From Lachnoclostridium sp. An138 (GTDB lineage: Bacteria > Bacillota > Clostridia > Lachnospirales > Lachnospiraceae): a stretch of 53,180 nucleotides of DNA. Where the stretch lies: contig NZ_NFLF01000021.1 in NCBI RefSeq assembly GCF_002160765.1, forward strand, positions 1 through 53,180. The letters are read 5' to 3'. The notes below the pieces were generated by a model that saw nothing but the letters and a program-made list of their open reading frames with translations, had not been told where the DNA came from and searched no databases. This document shows, in pieces, positions 8,145-16,627 of the stretch; the stretch's first letter is position 1, and each line of letters starts with the position of its first letter. Both the position numbers and the translations under genes were made by a program.

Positions 8145-10412
8145 TCACTTCACATACATATATTTTTCATCAAATTCTTCCGCGCTCAGGGGCCTGCTGT
8201 ACAGGTATCCCTGTCCCACGCCGCAGCCGATCTCGCGTATCAGCTGTTCGTCTTCCGGAGTCTCGACGCCTTCCGCTACAGTGGAGATGCCGAGGCGGCC
8301 GGTCAGCCGTACGATTTCCTCCAGGATGAGCCGGATGCGTCCCTGATTCTGGGAGGGAGCGTTCATCAGGAAATCCCGATCCAGTTTCAGCTCATTGATT
8401 TTCAGGCTCCCGAATACATTCAGGGAAGAGTAGCCGCTTCCGAAATCATCCAGAGAGACCCGGAAGCCTTTTTCCTGAAGCTGCAGGATTCTGGCGTTCA
8501 GTTCGTCTACATTTTCCAAAGCAAGCCCTTCCAGAATTTCCAGAGTGATAAGGCTGGCGGGAATCTGATACCGGTCCAGCAGGCAGGTCAGGTTCCGCAC
8601 ATAATCCCGGTCGAAGAAGAGCAGCTTTGACTGGTTTACAGAGATGGGAACGGGGTCAAGGCCCCTGTCCAGCCAGGAACGGATCTGGCGGCAGGCCTGC
8701 TCAGCCATGTAGAGATCCAGATTGACGCAGAAGCCGTTCCTTTCAAAGAGAGGAATGAACTGTCCGGGGTAAATGGTGCGCCCGCTGTCTGCCTGCCAGC
8801 GGACCAGGGCCTCCGCGCTGTCCAGTCTGCCGGTTTTCAGATTGATTTTCGGCTGCAGGTACAGCTTGAATTCCCGGCTCTGCAGGGCATGGTGCATATG
8901 GCTTTCGATATAGTTTTCCAGTTCTTCCTGTTTATGAAGCTCTGTGTCGAAAAACCAGATGGTGCTGCTGTGTCCGCCTTTGGCCTTGTCCAGAGCAAAT
9001 TGAACTCTTGTCAGCATATTTTCCGCTTCCAGCTCCGGTTCAATGCCGGCAGAGGAGAGGGTCACGCCGCAGTACAGGGCCAGCTGGTAGTCTGTCCGGA
9101 TGTTCAGGGCATTTCTTTCGATTTCCGAGGTAAAAGCCTCCAGGCGTCTTCGTATGATTTCCGGATTCGTCTCCTGAAAAAACAGGTAGAAGCGGTCTTC
9201 GGTGTCATGGCAGAAAAATTCGTTTTTCTTTATATGTCTGGAGGCTGTTTCCTTAATGTGGCAGAGCAGCTCCACAGATTTTGTTTTGCCGAAGATTTCC
9301 GTCAGAAAAGGAAACTGGCGGATGCTGAGGGCGGTGACGCTTCCCCCGGAGGCGCTTAAGGAATCCGCCAGTTTCTGGCGGAAGCGGGTCATATTTTCCG
9401 CGCCGGTGACAGTATCGTGATAAGCCAGAAACAGCAAATCTTTATTATAATTACGCAGCGCCCGGTATCCATAGATCATCAGGAAGACGATCAGAAGCAG
9501 CACAGTGATAAATATGGACTGTATGATGCGCACGGAATTATCAGTGCCGGCGCTCAGCCCGTCGCCTGTGCTGACGCAGAACAGATACCAGTTGTTGAGT
9601 CCCACAGGTTCCATCAGAAAGGGGTATTTTTTCCCTTCATAGGTAAAGATGGAAAAGGTTCTTTCCTCTTTCTGAAGGGCTTCCTGCACCTCTTTTCTGG
9701 AATCCCCTTCCAGATAGGGACCATCAAAGATAGAAGAAATATCGTCCTTTACGACAGTCTTTGGAGAACGTACCAGAAAATCTCCTTTGGAGTTAATCAG
9801 ATTGATATAGCCGCCCCCTCCCAGGACGGTGTTCCCGGACAAAATGTCAGAGAAAATCTCGATGTGGTCGCTGGCGGCCAGAGCGCCGATTACTTCACTG
9901 CCGTCATAGACGGGAACGCTGTATACGAATACGCGGCGGTCGGAGATGGTGCTTTCGAAAAGCTTTGAAACAGAGGCTTCTCCCGCAAGGGATTTTTCCA
10001 CCGCCGCCTGCCCCTCGGCAGAGAGATCGGAAAGCTCCGCTTCGGTCAGGATGCTGCCCTCATAGTTGGAAAGGACGCCCTTTCCATCGCGGCTGAAGTA
10101 GACGATATTTACAAAATTGGTATACTTCTGTGTCTGCTGCAGGCGTTCTGCCAGAAGGTCCCAGTCCGAATAGGATGCATCCTTCAGAAATACGGACAGC
10201 GTTGAAAGGGTCTGAAAATCAGCCCGGAGCTGTTTCATGATCCGGGATTTGTATTCTTCGGCTTCCGTAATCACCTGTTCCTTCATGGTCTGGTTCCTGG
10301 CGGCCCGCAGATAAGCGGAAAAGATTCCGCCGCATACAAGGAGGCTCAGGTTGATGCAGACGACCAGGATTGCGGCCCGTCTCAGCCGTTTTCTCAGTTT
10401 TTCTTCTATCAT
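8145..10412 (-). CDS. Membrane sensor, degenerate GGDEF + EAL c-di-GMP phosphodiesterase
   Basis: 755 residues. A membrane helix (about 13-33) is followed by an extracellular dCache-like sensor (about 40-290), a second helix (about 298-318), a GGDEF domain (about 325-490) and an EAL domain (about 500-750). The GGDEF signature is lost (DTEDR near 403-407), so cyclase activity is unlikely. The EAL domain keeps the residues needed for hydrolysis: EAL at 534-536, N593, E625, DD at 655-656, K676, E714 and Q734. The protein should therefore degrade c-di-GMP in response to an extracytoplasmic signal. It lies just downstream of the type IV pilus genes on the same strand, 57 bp after pilT, which fits c-di-GMP control of pilus motility or adhesion. 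Confidence 0.92.
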   Translation of the reverse strand: MIEEKLRKRLRRAAILVVCINLSLLVCGGIFSAYLRAARNQTMKEQVITEAEEYKSRIMKQLRADFQTLSTLSVFLKDASYSDWDLLAERLQQTQKYTNFVNIVYFSRDGKGVLSNYEGSILTEAELSDLSAEGQAAVEKSLAGEASVSKLFESTISDRRVFVYSVPVYDGSEVIGALAASDHIEIFSDILSGNTVLGGGGYINLINSKGDFLVRSPKTVVKDDISSIFDGPYLEGDSRKEVQEALQKEERTFSIFTYEGKKYPFLMEPVGLNNWYLFCVSTGDGLSAGTDNSVRIIQSIFITVLLLIVFLMIYGYRALRNYNKDLLFLAYHDTVTGAENMTRFRQKLADSLSASGGSVTALSIRQFPFLTEIFGKTKSVELLCHIKETASRHIKKNEFFCHDTEDRFYLFFQETNPEIIRRRLEAFTSEIERNALNIRTDYQLALYCGVTLSSAGIEPELEAENMLTRVQFALDKAKGGHSSTIWFFDTELHKQEELENYIESHMHHALQSREFKLYLQPKINLKTGRLDSAEALVRWQADSGRTIYPGQFIPLFERNGFCVNLDLYMAEQACRQIRSWLDRGLDPVPISVNQSKLLFFDRDYVRNLTCLLDRYQIPASLITLEILEGLALENVDELNARILQLQEKGFRVSLDDFGSGYSSLNVFGSLKINELKLDRDFLMNAPSQNQGRIRLILEEIVRLTGRLGISTVAEGVETPEDEQLIREIGCGVGQGYLYSRPLSAEEFDEKYMYVK

Positions 10413-10469
10413 GTCTGTACACTCCTTTGTCTTAAGCCGGAAATAAAATACGTATTCCCCATTGGCGTT

Positions 10470-11543
10470 TTACAGCTTTTTCTTCAGCATTTCCGGATTG
10501 GAAGCATGGGAAAGGGCTTCCTCCCGGGTGATCCGGCCGGAACGGCAAAGGGCCGCCAGGCTGGTATCCATGGAAAACATGGTATCTGATGAAGCGGAAT
10601 AGATCATGCCGTCGATCTGCGGAATCTTATTTTCCCGAATCATATTTCGGATAGCGGGGGTCATAGTCATCAGCTCAAAGGCGGCGGTTCGGGCAGAGCC
10701 GTCGGCGGCCTGGAGCAGCTGCTGGGATACTACTGCCTGCAGGGTCGTGGACAGTTGTACAGCTATCTGGCGCTGCTGCCCGGGCGGGAAGACATCGATA
10801 ATCCGGTCGATAGTGCTGGCGGCTCCCGGCGTGTGAAGGGTGGAAAGCACCAGATGGCCGGTTTCCGCCGCGGTCATGGCGATGGAGATAGTTTCAAAAT
10901 CCCGCATTTCGCCAAGCAGGATCACGTCCGGACTCTGGCGGAGAGAAGCGCGCAGAGCTGTCACATAGCTCTCCGTATCAGAACTGATTTCTCTCTGGCT
11001 TACGATGCTTTTTTTATGCCGGTGAAGATATTCCAGCGGGTCTTCCATGGTAATGATGTGCTTCTCCTGGGTCTGGTTGATGGCATCTATGATGCAGGCC
11101 AGGGTCGTGGATTTTCCGCTTCCGGCAGGGCCGGTCACCAGCACCAGGCCTCTGGGGAGGCTTCCGAGACTGATGACAGCCTCCGGGATACCGAGAGCCC
11201 GGGGGTCCGGCAGCTCAAAAGTGATGATGCGTATTACCGCGGCCATGGAGCCGCGCTGCATATAAGCGCTGACACGGAAACGGGAGAGGCCGGATACCGC
11301 AAAGGAAAAGTCATCGTCTCCCCGGGTCTGAAGACGGGAAAGATCCCGGCCGTCCGCCAGGGAATAGATATCCCGGATCAGCTGCGCCGTATCTGCCGGC
11401 ATCAGGCGTTCTTCCCCTATCGTCTCGATTCGCCCGTCCTTTTTGCAGGAAAGCTGGCGTCCGGCGACGATGAAAAGGTCGGACGCCCCCATTCGGATGG
11501 TCTGTGTCAGAAAATCTAAAGCATTTATCATAGTACTCTCCAT
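10470..11543 (-). CDS. pilT: Type IV pilus retraction ATPase PilT
   Basis: 357 residues, typical for PilT (about 345-370). Walker A is GPAGSGKST (138-146), the Asp-box region IITMEDPLEYLH follows, Walker B is DVILLGEMRD (206-215), and the His box is LSTLHTPGAAS. The N-terminal domain with DDDFSFAVSGLSRFRVSAYM is the PAS-like PilT/PilB N-domain. It should power pilus retraction at the inner face of the membrane as a hexamer. The start is ambiguous: the ATG four codons further in (11531) has GGAGAG close upstream. It is the first ATPase of the cluster and no PilB extension ATPase is visible in the window. Confidence 0.93.
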   Translation of the reverse strand: MESTMINALDFLTQTIRMGASDLFIVAGRQLSCKKDGRIETIGEERLMPADTAQLIRDIYSLADGRDLSRLQTRGDDDFSFAVSGLSRFRVSAYMQRGSMAAVIRIITFELPDPRALGIPEAVISLGSLPRGLVLVTGPAGSGKSTTLACIIDAINQTQEKHIITMEDPLEYLHRHKKSIVSQREISSDTESYVTALRASLRQSPDVILLGEMRDFETISIAMTAAETGHLVLSTLHTPGAASTIDRIIDVFPPGQQRQIAVQLSTTLQAVVSQQLLQAADGSARTAAFELMTMTPAIRNMIRENKIPQIDGMIYSASSDTMFSMDTSLAALCRSGRITREEALSHASNPEMLKKKL

Positions 11544-11564
11544 TCTTCCGCCTTTGTCCGGCGG

Positions 11565-12074
11565 TTATTCCTCCATCAGCATATCTGACAGGGCATCTTC
11601 GTCCAGAAGAGGCAGACTTTCGTCAGATTCCCACTGGTGGGTGGACTCAGTGCGCCATTTCAGAATGCGGAAGCGGCTTCCGTTCCAGAGGGCTTCATAA
11701 GAGAGCTCCAGGGATACGCGCAGCAGCTGTTCTTCTTCCAGGGGAACCGCGTACTGCAGAGTCCGCTCGTCTGTAAATGTGATGCCTTCCCGTCCTTCCA
11801 GTTCTTCCTGTACCTGAGCGTAGAAAGAGGTCTCATTTTCGGCGCCGGAGTACTGCTCCAGGCAGGAAATGATATCCAGAAGAATGTCATTTGCCCGGTT
11901 CTCCGCGTCGTAATAGGCGGACGTGCGGTCCGCGCTCCGCCGGCTGAGCCGCAGATCGGCTCTGGCAGTAGCCAGAGAGAGAACGGAAAAGGTCAGCAGG
12001 CAGAGCATGACAAAAATCAGTACAAAGGAAGTAATGCCGACGCTGGCGGCAGAGCGTTTGTTTTCAGGATTCAT
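11565..12074 (-). CDS. PilX-like minor pilin/accessory protein
   Basis: 169 residues from the ATG at 12074, chosen because GGAGG precedes it; the frame extends 17 codons further upstream without a better signal. MNPENKRSAASVGITSFVLI leads into a single membrane helix with the FVLIFVMLCLLTFSVLSLAT pattern and an ARADLRLSRR segment, as in PilX/PilX_N proteins that help assemble type IV pili. The rest is acidic and extracytoplasmic. The reading frame overlaps the end of the previous gene by 11 bp, so the two are translationally coupled. Confidence 0.7.
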   Translation of the reverse strand: MNPENKRSAASVGITSFVLIFVMLCLLTFSVLSLATARADLRLSRRSADRTSAYYDAENRANDILLDIISCLEQYSGAENETSFYAQVQEELEGREGITFTDERTLQYAVPLEEEQLLRVSLELSYEALWNGSRFRILKWRTESTHQWESDESLPLLDEDALSDMLMEE

Positions 12075-12579
12075 GAGCCGATCCTCCTTCTGTCCCGGTA
12101 TGTTCAGACGGATAACGCAGGTCAAGCTTATAGATGATAGTTCCGTCCGGCCCGGTCATGGACAGGCGCGCGTCTGTGCGGATGCCTTCCTGACTGGTGT
12201 GAATCAGAAGCGTATAAGCAGCTTCCTCACGGGAACAGGGCTGCCGGCTGCTGTCATAATAGACGGCGCAGGTCTGTCCGTCCGAGAGGGCAGCAGGGTC
12301 ATCAGAGCCGGAGGCGCCAGTGACGCCGTCGGTGCTGACAGCCGCGGCTCCCGGAAGATAGACGGAAACGGCTTCCGGAGAACCATCCGTATACCGGATG
12401 ACGGAAGCGGCGCTGGAGACCTGGGCGGAAGCAAAGCTTAAGTCCGAGGCCGCCTGGCTCATCAGATGCGCCTGGGCAAACGCCCGTACGCAGACGGCGC
12501 TTCCGGCGGAGAAAAACAGGATGGCGATGATGAGCTCTATCAGAAAAAGACTGGAGCGCGCGGGTTTCAGACGTGTCAT
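12064..12579 (-). CDS. Type IV pilin-like protein
   Basis: 171 residues. The N-terminus SSLFLIELIIAILFFSAGSA resembles a prepilin helix, with a conserved Glu five or so residues into the hydrophobic stretch, although the cleavage site (usually Gly before Phe) is replaced by Ser-Leu. The remaining region is Ser/Ala-rich, with a pair of Cys (TCAVYYDSSRQPCS) that could form a C-terminal disulphide loop as in pilins. It is probably a minor pseudopilin. It overlaps the neighbouring frames by a few bases on both sides, as expected for an operon. Confidence 0.65.
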   Translation of the reverse strand: MTRLKPARSSLFLIELIIAILFFSAGSAVCVRAFAQAHLMSQAASDLSFASAQVSSAASVIRYTDGSPEAVSVYLPGAAAVSTDGVTGASGSDDPAALSDGQTCAVYYDSSRQPCSREEAAYTLLIHTSQEGIRTDARLSMTGPDGTIIYKLDLRYPSEHTGTEGGSAHES

Positions 12580-13073
12580 ATTCCGCCTCCTTCCGTATTC
12601 CTCAGATGCAGGAGAAAGGAAAGGACCTGTCCCCGGCTGTCCGGAACGGTAAAACGCAGGAAGCCCTCTCCCAGGTCCTCGATGGCAAAGCCCTCTGCCT
12701 GCAGAATCTGCTGTCCCATGGAAGCAAAGACTTCCGTGCCCTGCCGGACCACAAGCTCACAGAGATACCCGCCGTCCGGGTAAATATAAGTCTCGTAGAT
12801 GCTGCCATCGATCTCGTCTGTCAGCAGAATGGCGTTTCTTCCTTCCAGCTGAGTCAGAGCCGTCTGCCCCTCTGCGTCATGCTGCCGGATTTTCTCCGCC
12901 ACATAGGAGAGCGCAGTACGCGCGCTGTAGGTATCCTCCAGATACCGGGCCGTGGACCGGTATACCTTTACGCCCATGGAAACCACCAGAAACGCGCAGA
13001 CAGCAAAGACGCAGAAAAGAGACAGGGTAAACAGAAAATCCACCGTATGGGACTGGAATTGTCTTCGTCTCAT
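12576..13073 (-). CDS. DUF4860-like pilus accessory protein
   Basis: 165 residues. The N-terminal membrane helix (TVDFLFTLSLFCVFAVCAFL) is followed by an extracytoplasmic domain with RTALSYVAEKIRQHD and EDLGEGFLRFTVPD. This resembles DUF4860 proteins, which accompany reduced type IV pilus clusters in Clostridia. Its size and topology match a pseudopilin. The frame overlaps the previous and following genes by 4 bp each. Confidence 0.65.
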   Translation of the reverse strand: MRRRQFQSHTVDFLFTLSLFCVFAVCAFLVVSMGVKVYRSTARYLEDTYSARTALSYVAEKIRQHDAEGQTALTQLEGRNAILLTDEIDGSIYETYIYPDGGYLCELVVRQGTEVFASMGQQILQAEGFAIEDLGEGFLRFTVPDSRGQVLSFLLHLRNTEGGGI

Positions 13074-13414
13074 GAGCCTGCCCCCCTTTCCTTCAGAGGA
13101 ATCACTGTCACGTCCGGCATCAGATTAGAGCCGATGACCTCATAGGAAACTACGTATTTTTTTGAGTCGTAGGATAGTCCGTAGTGTTCTTCCAGATAAT
13201 TTAAATCTTCCGGATAAAAGCCCTCCAGCGCATAGCACTGGACTGCGTCCTGGAGCACAGTTTCCCGCAGCCTCAGCGCCTCTTCCCGGGCGGCGGCAGA
13301 AGAGACGGAGGAAAGGCCTTCAAGAAGCAGCAGAAGCATGACGCAAAAGAGCAGAGCAGGAAGCAGAACGCGGAGATACCGCAGCCGGCCCCTGCTTTTA
13401 TGGAAACGGTTCAT
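13070..13414 (-). CDS. Small single-pass membrane protein of the pilus operon
   Basis: 114 residues with a basic N-terminus (MNRFHKSRGRLRYLRVLLPA), one membrane helix, then an about 80-residue exterior part including YALEGFYPEDLNYLEEHYGL. The latter is a pattern found in pilin-like accessory proteins of clostridial type IV pilus clusters. It overlaps the DUF4860-like gene by 4 bp and follows the PilC gene by 3 bp. No enzymatic motif is visible. Confidence 0.65.
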   Translation of the reverse strand: MNRFHKSRGRLRYLRVLLPALLFCVMLLLLLEGLSSVSSAAAREEALRLRETVLQDAVQCYALEGFYPEDLNYLEEHYGLSYDSKKYVVSYEVIGSNLMPDVTVIPLKERGAGS

Positions 13415-13417
13415 ACA

Positions 13418-14458
13418 TTATCCTCCGATATTTACCATGATGCCGAGAAGCGGCAGCATGACAGAGAGCAGAATCAGACCCACAGCCACGGACAGGACCG
13501 CCACCAGAGTAGGCTCCAGCCTGCCCAGGACTGTGTCGATTCGTTCCTCGATCTCTTCCTCGTACTGAGTGGAGATCTGCTTCATGACTTCCTCCAGGGA
13601 GCCGGCCCGGAAGCCTGCGGAGAGCATCCGCGCGTAAGTGCCTGAAAAAATCCGCGCCCGGGCAGCAGCTTCGGCGAAATTTTCTCCTTCCGCCACATTT
13701 TTGCGGATTTCCTGAATCTGATCCCGGACTTTCGGATGCTCCACCAGCTGTTCCGTCATTTCCAGGCTCTGATCCACATCCAGTCCGCTGCTTATGGACA
13801 GCGACATGGCGTCTGCAAAACGGGAGCAGGCGATCTTTTCAGCCAGCCTGCGGGTGAACACAGAACGGTTAAAGAGCCGGGAAGAGAGCCGCCGCCCCTG
13901 TTCCGTAAAAAAGAGGAAGACGCAGGCGGCAGCCACGGCCGCGGCCAGAATCAGAAAAACGGCGCTGTAATCGCCAAGGACGCCTCCCAGCTCCATGACA
14001 GCCCCCGGAAATCCGGTCATCTGCGCGCCCAGCTGGTCGAATACCTGGCGGAAGATGGGCATTACTTTTATCAGGAGCACGGCCATCACAGCAATCATCA
14101 TTCCAAGCATCACCAGCGGATAGGCCACGGCGCTGCGCAGATTTCTGGAAAGCGCCTCTTCCCGACGGTAGTGGGCCGCCAGAGACTCCATCACGTCGTC
14201 CAGACGCCCGGTCTGTTCGCCCAGCTCCACCATGCTGCAGAGATAAGCGGGGAATACCTGCGCGGACTCCAGAGAACGGCTGAGGCTGCCTGTCTCCTCC
14301 ATTTCCCGAATCAGCTGCTCCAGGAGAGTACGCCCGTCTCCCCCGGGGGAATCCTCCAGCATCAGCGACAGGCCTTCCAGAGAAGAAATGCCGGAGCGCA
14401 GAGTGAGAGCCAGCTGGCTGCAGAAAAAAATCAGTTCCGTGTTATTTAAAGCTTTCAT
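13418..14458 (-). CDS. Type IV pilus inner-membrane platform protein (PilC/GspF)
   Basis: 346 residues, slightly short for PilC/GspF (about 350-400). It has the duplicated GspF layout: cytoplasmic helical domain (FFCSQLALTLRSGISSLEGL), MVELGEQTGRLDDVMESLA, a membrane pair around 110-180, then a second repeat (FADAMSLSISSGLDVDQSLE) and a C-terminal membrane helix (VLSVAVGLILLSVMLPLLGI). It is the membrane platform that couples the motor to pilin polymerisation. The operon order is transglutaminase lipoprotein, PilC, small membrane protein, DUF4860, pilin, PilX-like, PilT, EAL protein. Confidence 0.9.
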   Translation of the reverse strand: MKALNNTELIFFCSQLALTLRSGISSLEGLSLMLEDSPGGDGRTLLEQLIREMEETGSLSRSLESAQVFPAYLCSMVELGEQTGRLDDVMESLAAHYRREEALSRNLRSAVAYPLVMLGMMIAVMAVLLIKVMPIFRQVFDQLGAQMTGFPGAVMELGGVLGDYSAVFLILAAAVAAACVFLFFTEQGRRLSSRLFNRSVFTRRLAEKIACSRFADAMSLSISSGLDVDQSLEMTEQLVEHPKVRDQIQEIRKNVAEGENFAEAAARARIFSGTYARMLSAGFRAGSLEEVMKQISTQYEEEIEERIDTVLGRLEPTLVAVLSVAVGLILLSVMLPLLGIMVNIGG

Positions 14459-14470
14459 AAGACTCCTTTC

Positions 14471-15484
14471 TCACCGGATATACTGAGTGGTATAGTTGGA
14501 CCCGTCGCCAACATATTTCAGGGCGGCGCTGCTGCTGTCATTTCCGGCAGCCAGCGTGGGGTCCATGCGGGTCCAGCCCCCGGAGGTAAATTCAATCAGC
14601 CGGTCGATCCAGCCGGTTTCTTCCGTATAAACGCTGATCCAGGCGTGATAGATATCGCCGGAATAACCGATTTCCAGGCGTGTGGGAATATTCTGGGAGC
14701 GGAGCATGGCTGCCGTCAGCGAAGCGTAATCAAAACAGATTCCCTTTCCGGTCCGCAGAGTCTCATCCACATCCGGCAGATAGCCTGCGGCCACCGTCTC
14801 AGCCTTTTCCAGATCATAGGCGACATGCCCGATTACATAATGGTAGATATCCGCCACAGCGTCCAGGTCGTCGGACGCCTCCGCCGCCGCTTCCGCCGCC
14901 ACAGCGACTGCTTCGGTCCTGGCATTGAAATTCACGTACTGGTTGGGATACAGAAATGGAAACAGCTCATTTTCCAGGCTGACCTCCGTGGTTTCGCGGA
15001 AAAGAACGGCGTACTGGGTGCCAGCGATATTTTCGTATCCGTCTATCTGATAGGTTCCGTCGCCGCTGGTCAGCGGGAGAGAGATAAAAGAATCAGACGG
15101 CGTAAGAAAATACTTGTAATGAATGCCGTCCGGTCCGGTGATTTGAATATTGGCTTTGGCAGCGCTGCCCGTATACCTGGCCATGACATAGCCCTGGTCT
15201 GTATGGGAAATGTCTACGATCAGAGGCTCCTCTCCAAGGGTGCTCTCCAGCGGAGCCTGAGGCTCGTACACCACCGGCGTATTGGGCCGGACGCCGCTTT
15301 GTCCGCCAGCCTCAGCCTCTCCTTTTTCCGCGGCAGCCGTGTTTCCGGCGGCCGTATTTTCCGGAAGCTTTGCTTCCGCCTCCGCTCCGGGTCCGGGACT
15401 GCTGCCAGAGCAGGCGGACAGGAAAACAGCAGAAAGCAGAAGCAGGAACAGGACCCGCCAGGAAGCGCAAAATCTTAAATGCAT
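14471..15484 (-). CDS. Transglutaminase-like lipoprotein
   Basis: 337 residues. The signal peptide ends in a lipobox (LSAC), then comes a Pro/Glu/Ala-rich linker. A C-terminal transglutaminase-like (cysteine protease fold) domain has its catalytic Cys in GKGICFDYASL, His in YHAWISVYTEE and Asp in TRMDPTLA. The family includes peptidases, transglutaminases and cell-wall-associated proteins. The middle part (about 80-180) looks like a beta-sandwich. It is first in the type IV pilus operon, so it may process or attach surface material, but a substrate cannot be inferred. Confidence 0.82.
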   Translation of the reverse strand: MHLRFCASWRVLFLLLLSAVFLSACSGSSPGPGAEAEAKLPENTAAGNTAAAEKGEAEAGGQSGVRPNTPVVYEPQAPLESTLGEEPLIVDISHTDQGYVMARYTGSAAKANIQITGPDGIHYKYFLTPSDSFISLPLTSGDGTYQIDGYENIAGTQYAVLFRETTEVSLENELFPFLYPNQYVNFNARTEAVAVAAEAAAEASDDLDAVADIYHYVIGHVAYDLEKAETVAAGYLPDVDETLRTGKGICFDYASLTAAMLRSQNIPTRLEIGYSGDIYHAWISVYTEETGWIDRLIEFTSGGWTRMDPTLAAGNDSSSAALKYVGDGSNYTTQYIR

Positions 15485-15500
15485 GCCTTCTCCTTCTTAT

Positions 15501-15534
15501 ATAAATGTATATCAGCTATAAATGTATATCAGCG
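15501..15534. repeat. 17-bp tandem duplication
   Basis: ATAAATGTATATCAGC occurs at 15501 and again at 15518, back to back. It lies directly upstream of the pilus operon and overlaps the hairpin after the sigma factor gene. Confidence 0.9.
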
Positions 15535-15563
15535 CCGGTGTACAAAGGAAGTACGCCGGCGCT
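15531..15563 (-). terminator. Hairpin at the end of the sigma factor gene
   Basis: AGCGCCGGTGTAC (15531-15543) and GTACGCCGGCGCT (15551-15563) form a 13-bp stem with one mismatch and a 7-base loop, overlapping the stop codon of the sigma gene. No T-run follows on the minus strand, so termination may be partial, allowing read-through into the pilus operon. Confidence 0.6.
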
Positions 15564-16128
15564 AACAGGTGAATTTTTTCTGCAGATACTTTCGTACCTT
15601 ATTGATGGCCCGCTTGACCGTACTCAGACTCACTCCGAGGAAATCAGCAATTTCCTCCAGCTTCAGATTATTCTCATAGCGCAGAAGAAAAGCCTGCCGC
15701 ATAGGGGAAGGAAGCTCGTCCAGATATCGATCCATACGCTCCTGGAAATCTTTGTCCCAGATTCCCTGAAAACAGTCGTTCTGCTCTGTCAGATTCAGCA
15801 GAAATTCCGTATCATCATTGACAGAAGTCTCATGGCTTGCCACAAGCTGGGATTTTTTCTGAAAATCACAGCATACATGGTAGGCGATCTGCTTGGCCCA
15901 TGGATAGAACAGACGGTTCTCCTTCAGGGAAGAGATGGAACGCCATATTAAGATGTAGATTTCGTGCAGCGCATCCTGTGCCAGATGAACATCCTTCAGG
16001 AAATAACAGGCGTATCGGTACAGGTTCTTATATGTAGCGTAGTAAAATTCAGTAAAAGCCTCAGTGTCATGGTTCCGGATGCGTTCTGCAAGAAGCGAGT
16101 AATACTCGATATCAAGCTTATTTTCCAT
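15562..16128 (-). CDS. ECF-like RNA polymerase sigma factor
   Basis: 188 residues from the ATG at 16128, which follows AGGAG; the frame is open further upstream but without a signal. Region 2: EAFTEFYYATYKNLYRYACY, then DVHLAQDALHEIYILIWRSI. Region 4: ELPSPMRQAFLLRYENNLKL, then EEIADFLGVSLSTVKRAINK, a helix-turn-helix. This is the two-domain ECF layout. It is divergent from the giant pilus gene at 16628 with a 499-bp shared upstream region, so it probably drives that locus. A membrane protein at the far end (30951-31688) is a candidate anti-sigma factor. Confidence 0.9.
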   Translation of the reverse strand: MENKLDIEYYSLLAERIRNHDTEAFTEFYYATYKNLYRYACYFLKDVHLAQDALHEIYILIWRSISSLKENRLFYPWAKQIAYHVCCDFQKKSQLVASHETSVNDDTEFLLNLTEQNDCFQGIWDKDFQERMDRYLDELPSPMRQAFLLRYENNLKLEEIADFLGVSLSTVKRAINKVRKYLQKKFTC

Positions 16129-16627
16129 AGAGGGAACTCCTGCAAAAAATATGTTACTTTGTGAACGCAATTTGATATGCAGGACATTGCCTGCTGTGAA
16201 CGTAGATAAAAATACGTTATTAACGTACTTAAGTATAACACCAATGAACGTAAAGAACAAGGAAAAGATGGTGATTTCATGCAAATGGGGGAAATTTACA
16301 GGAATAAGGCGGAGAATGTGTTTCTCCGCTTCTGGTGCCTGGGGCGCGCATATCACATTCCGGTGTTCCCGTTGAAGCTCCGGTGCTTCCAGAAAAAGCA
16401 AGAGATCTTTATCCATTATTAAGGAAGAAATAAGTTTCTGTTTATAAAAAATTTAAAAATGTGAAAAAAATGTGACCCATTTGTGAACTTATGACCGTCT
16501 TTAATTAACAAAGGGGTTAGAAAGAGTCTGTCTGAGGGCTCCCTCCGGTGGGGAATACTTGAGGGGCCCGGCCGGACAGATTCCTGACGGATAAACAGTA
16601 AGTGACAAGAAAAGGAAGGAGAACGTC
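16129..16627. promoter_or_regulatory. Divergent regulatory region with structured leader
   Basis: This 499-bp gap between the sigma factor and the pilus adhesin contains no gene. TGAACG occurs at 16162, 16197 and 16245, and TGTGAAC at 16482. TACGTT/AACGTA form a small dyad at 16213-16227. Near the adhesin gene, TCTGTC (16527) and GGACAGA (16574) close a stem whose inner arms are GGGCTCC (16536) and GGGGCCC (16563), a strong leader hairpin. I could not identify a canonical SigA promoter, which would fit use of the neighbouring alternative sigma factor. Confidence 0.5.

Noticed and set aside
16527-16580. c-di-GMP riboswitch before the adhesin gene
   Set aside because: The leader is structured, but the conserved sequence blocks of the class I or II c-di-GMP aptamers are not seen.
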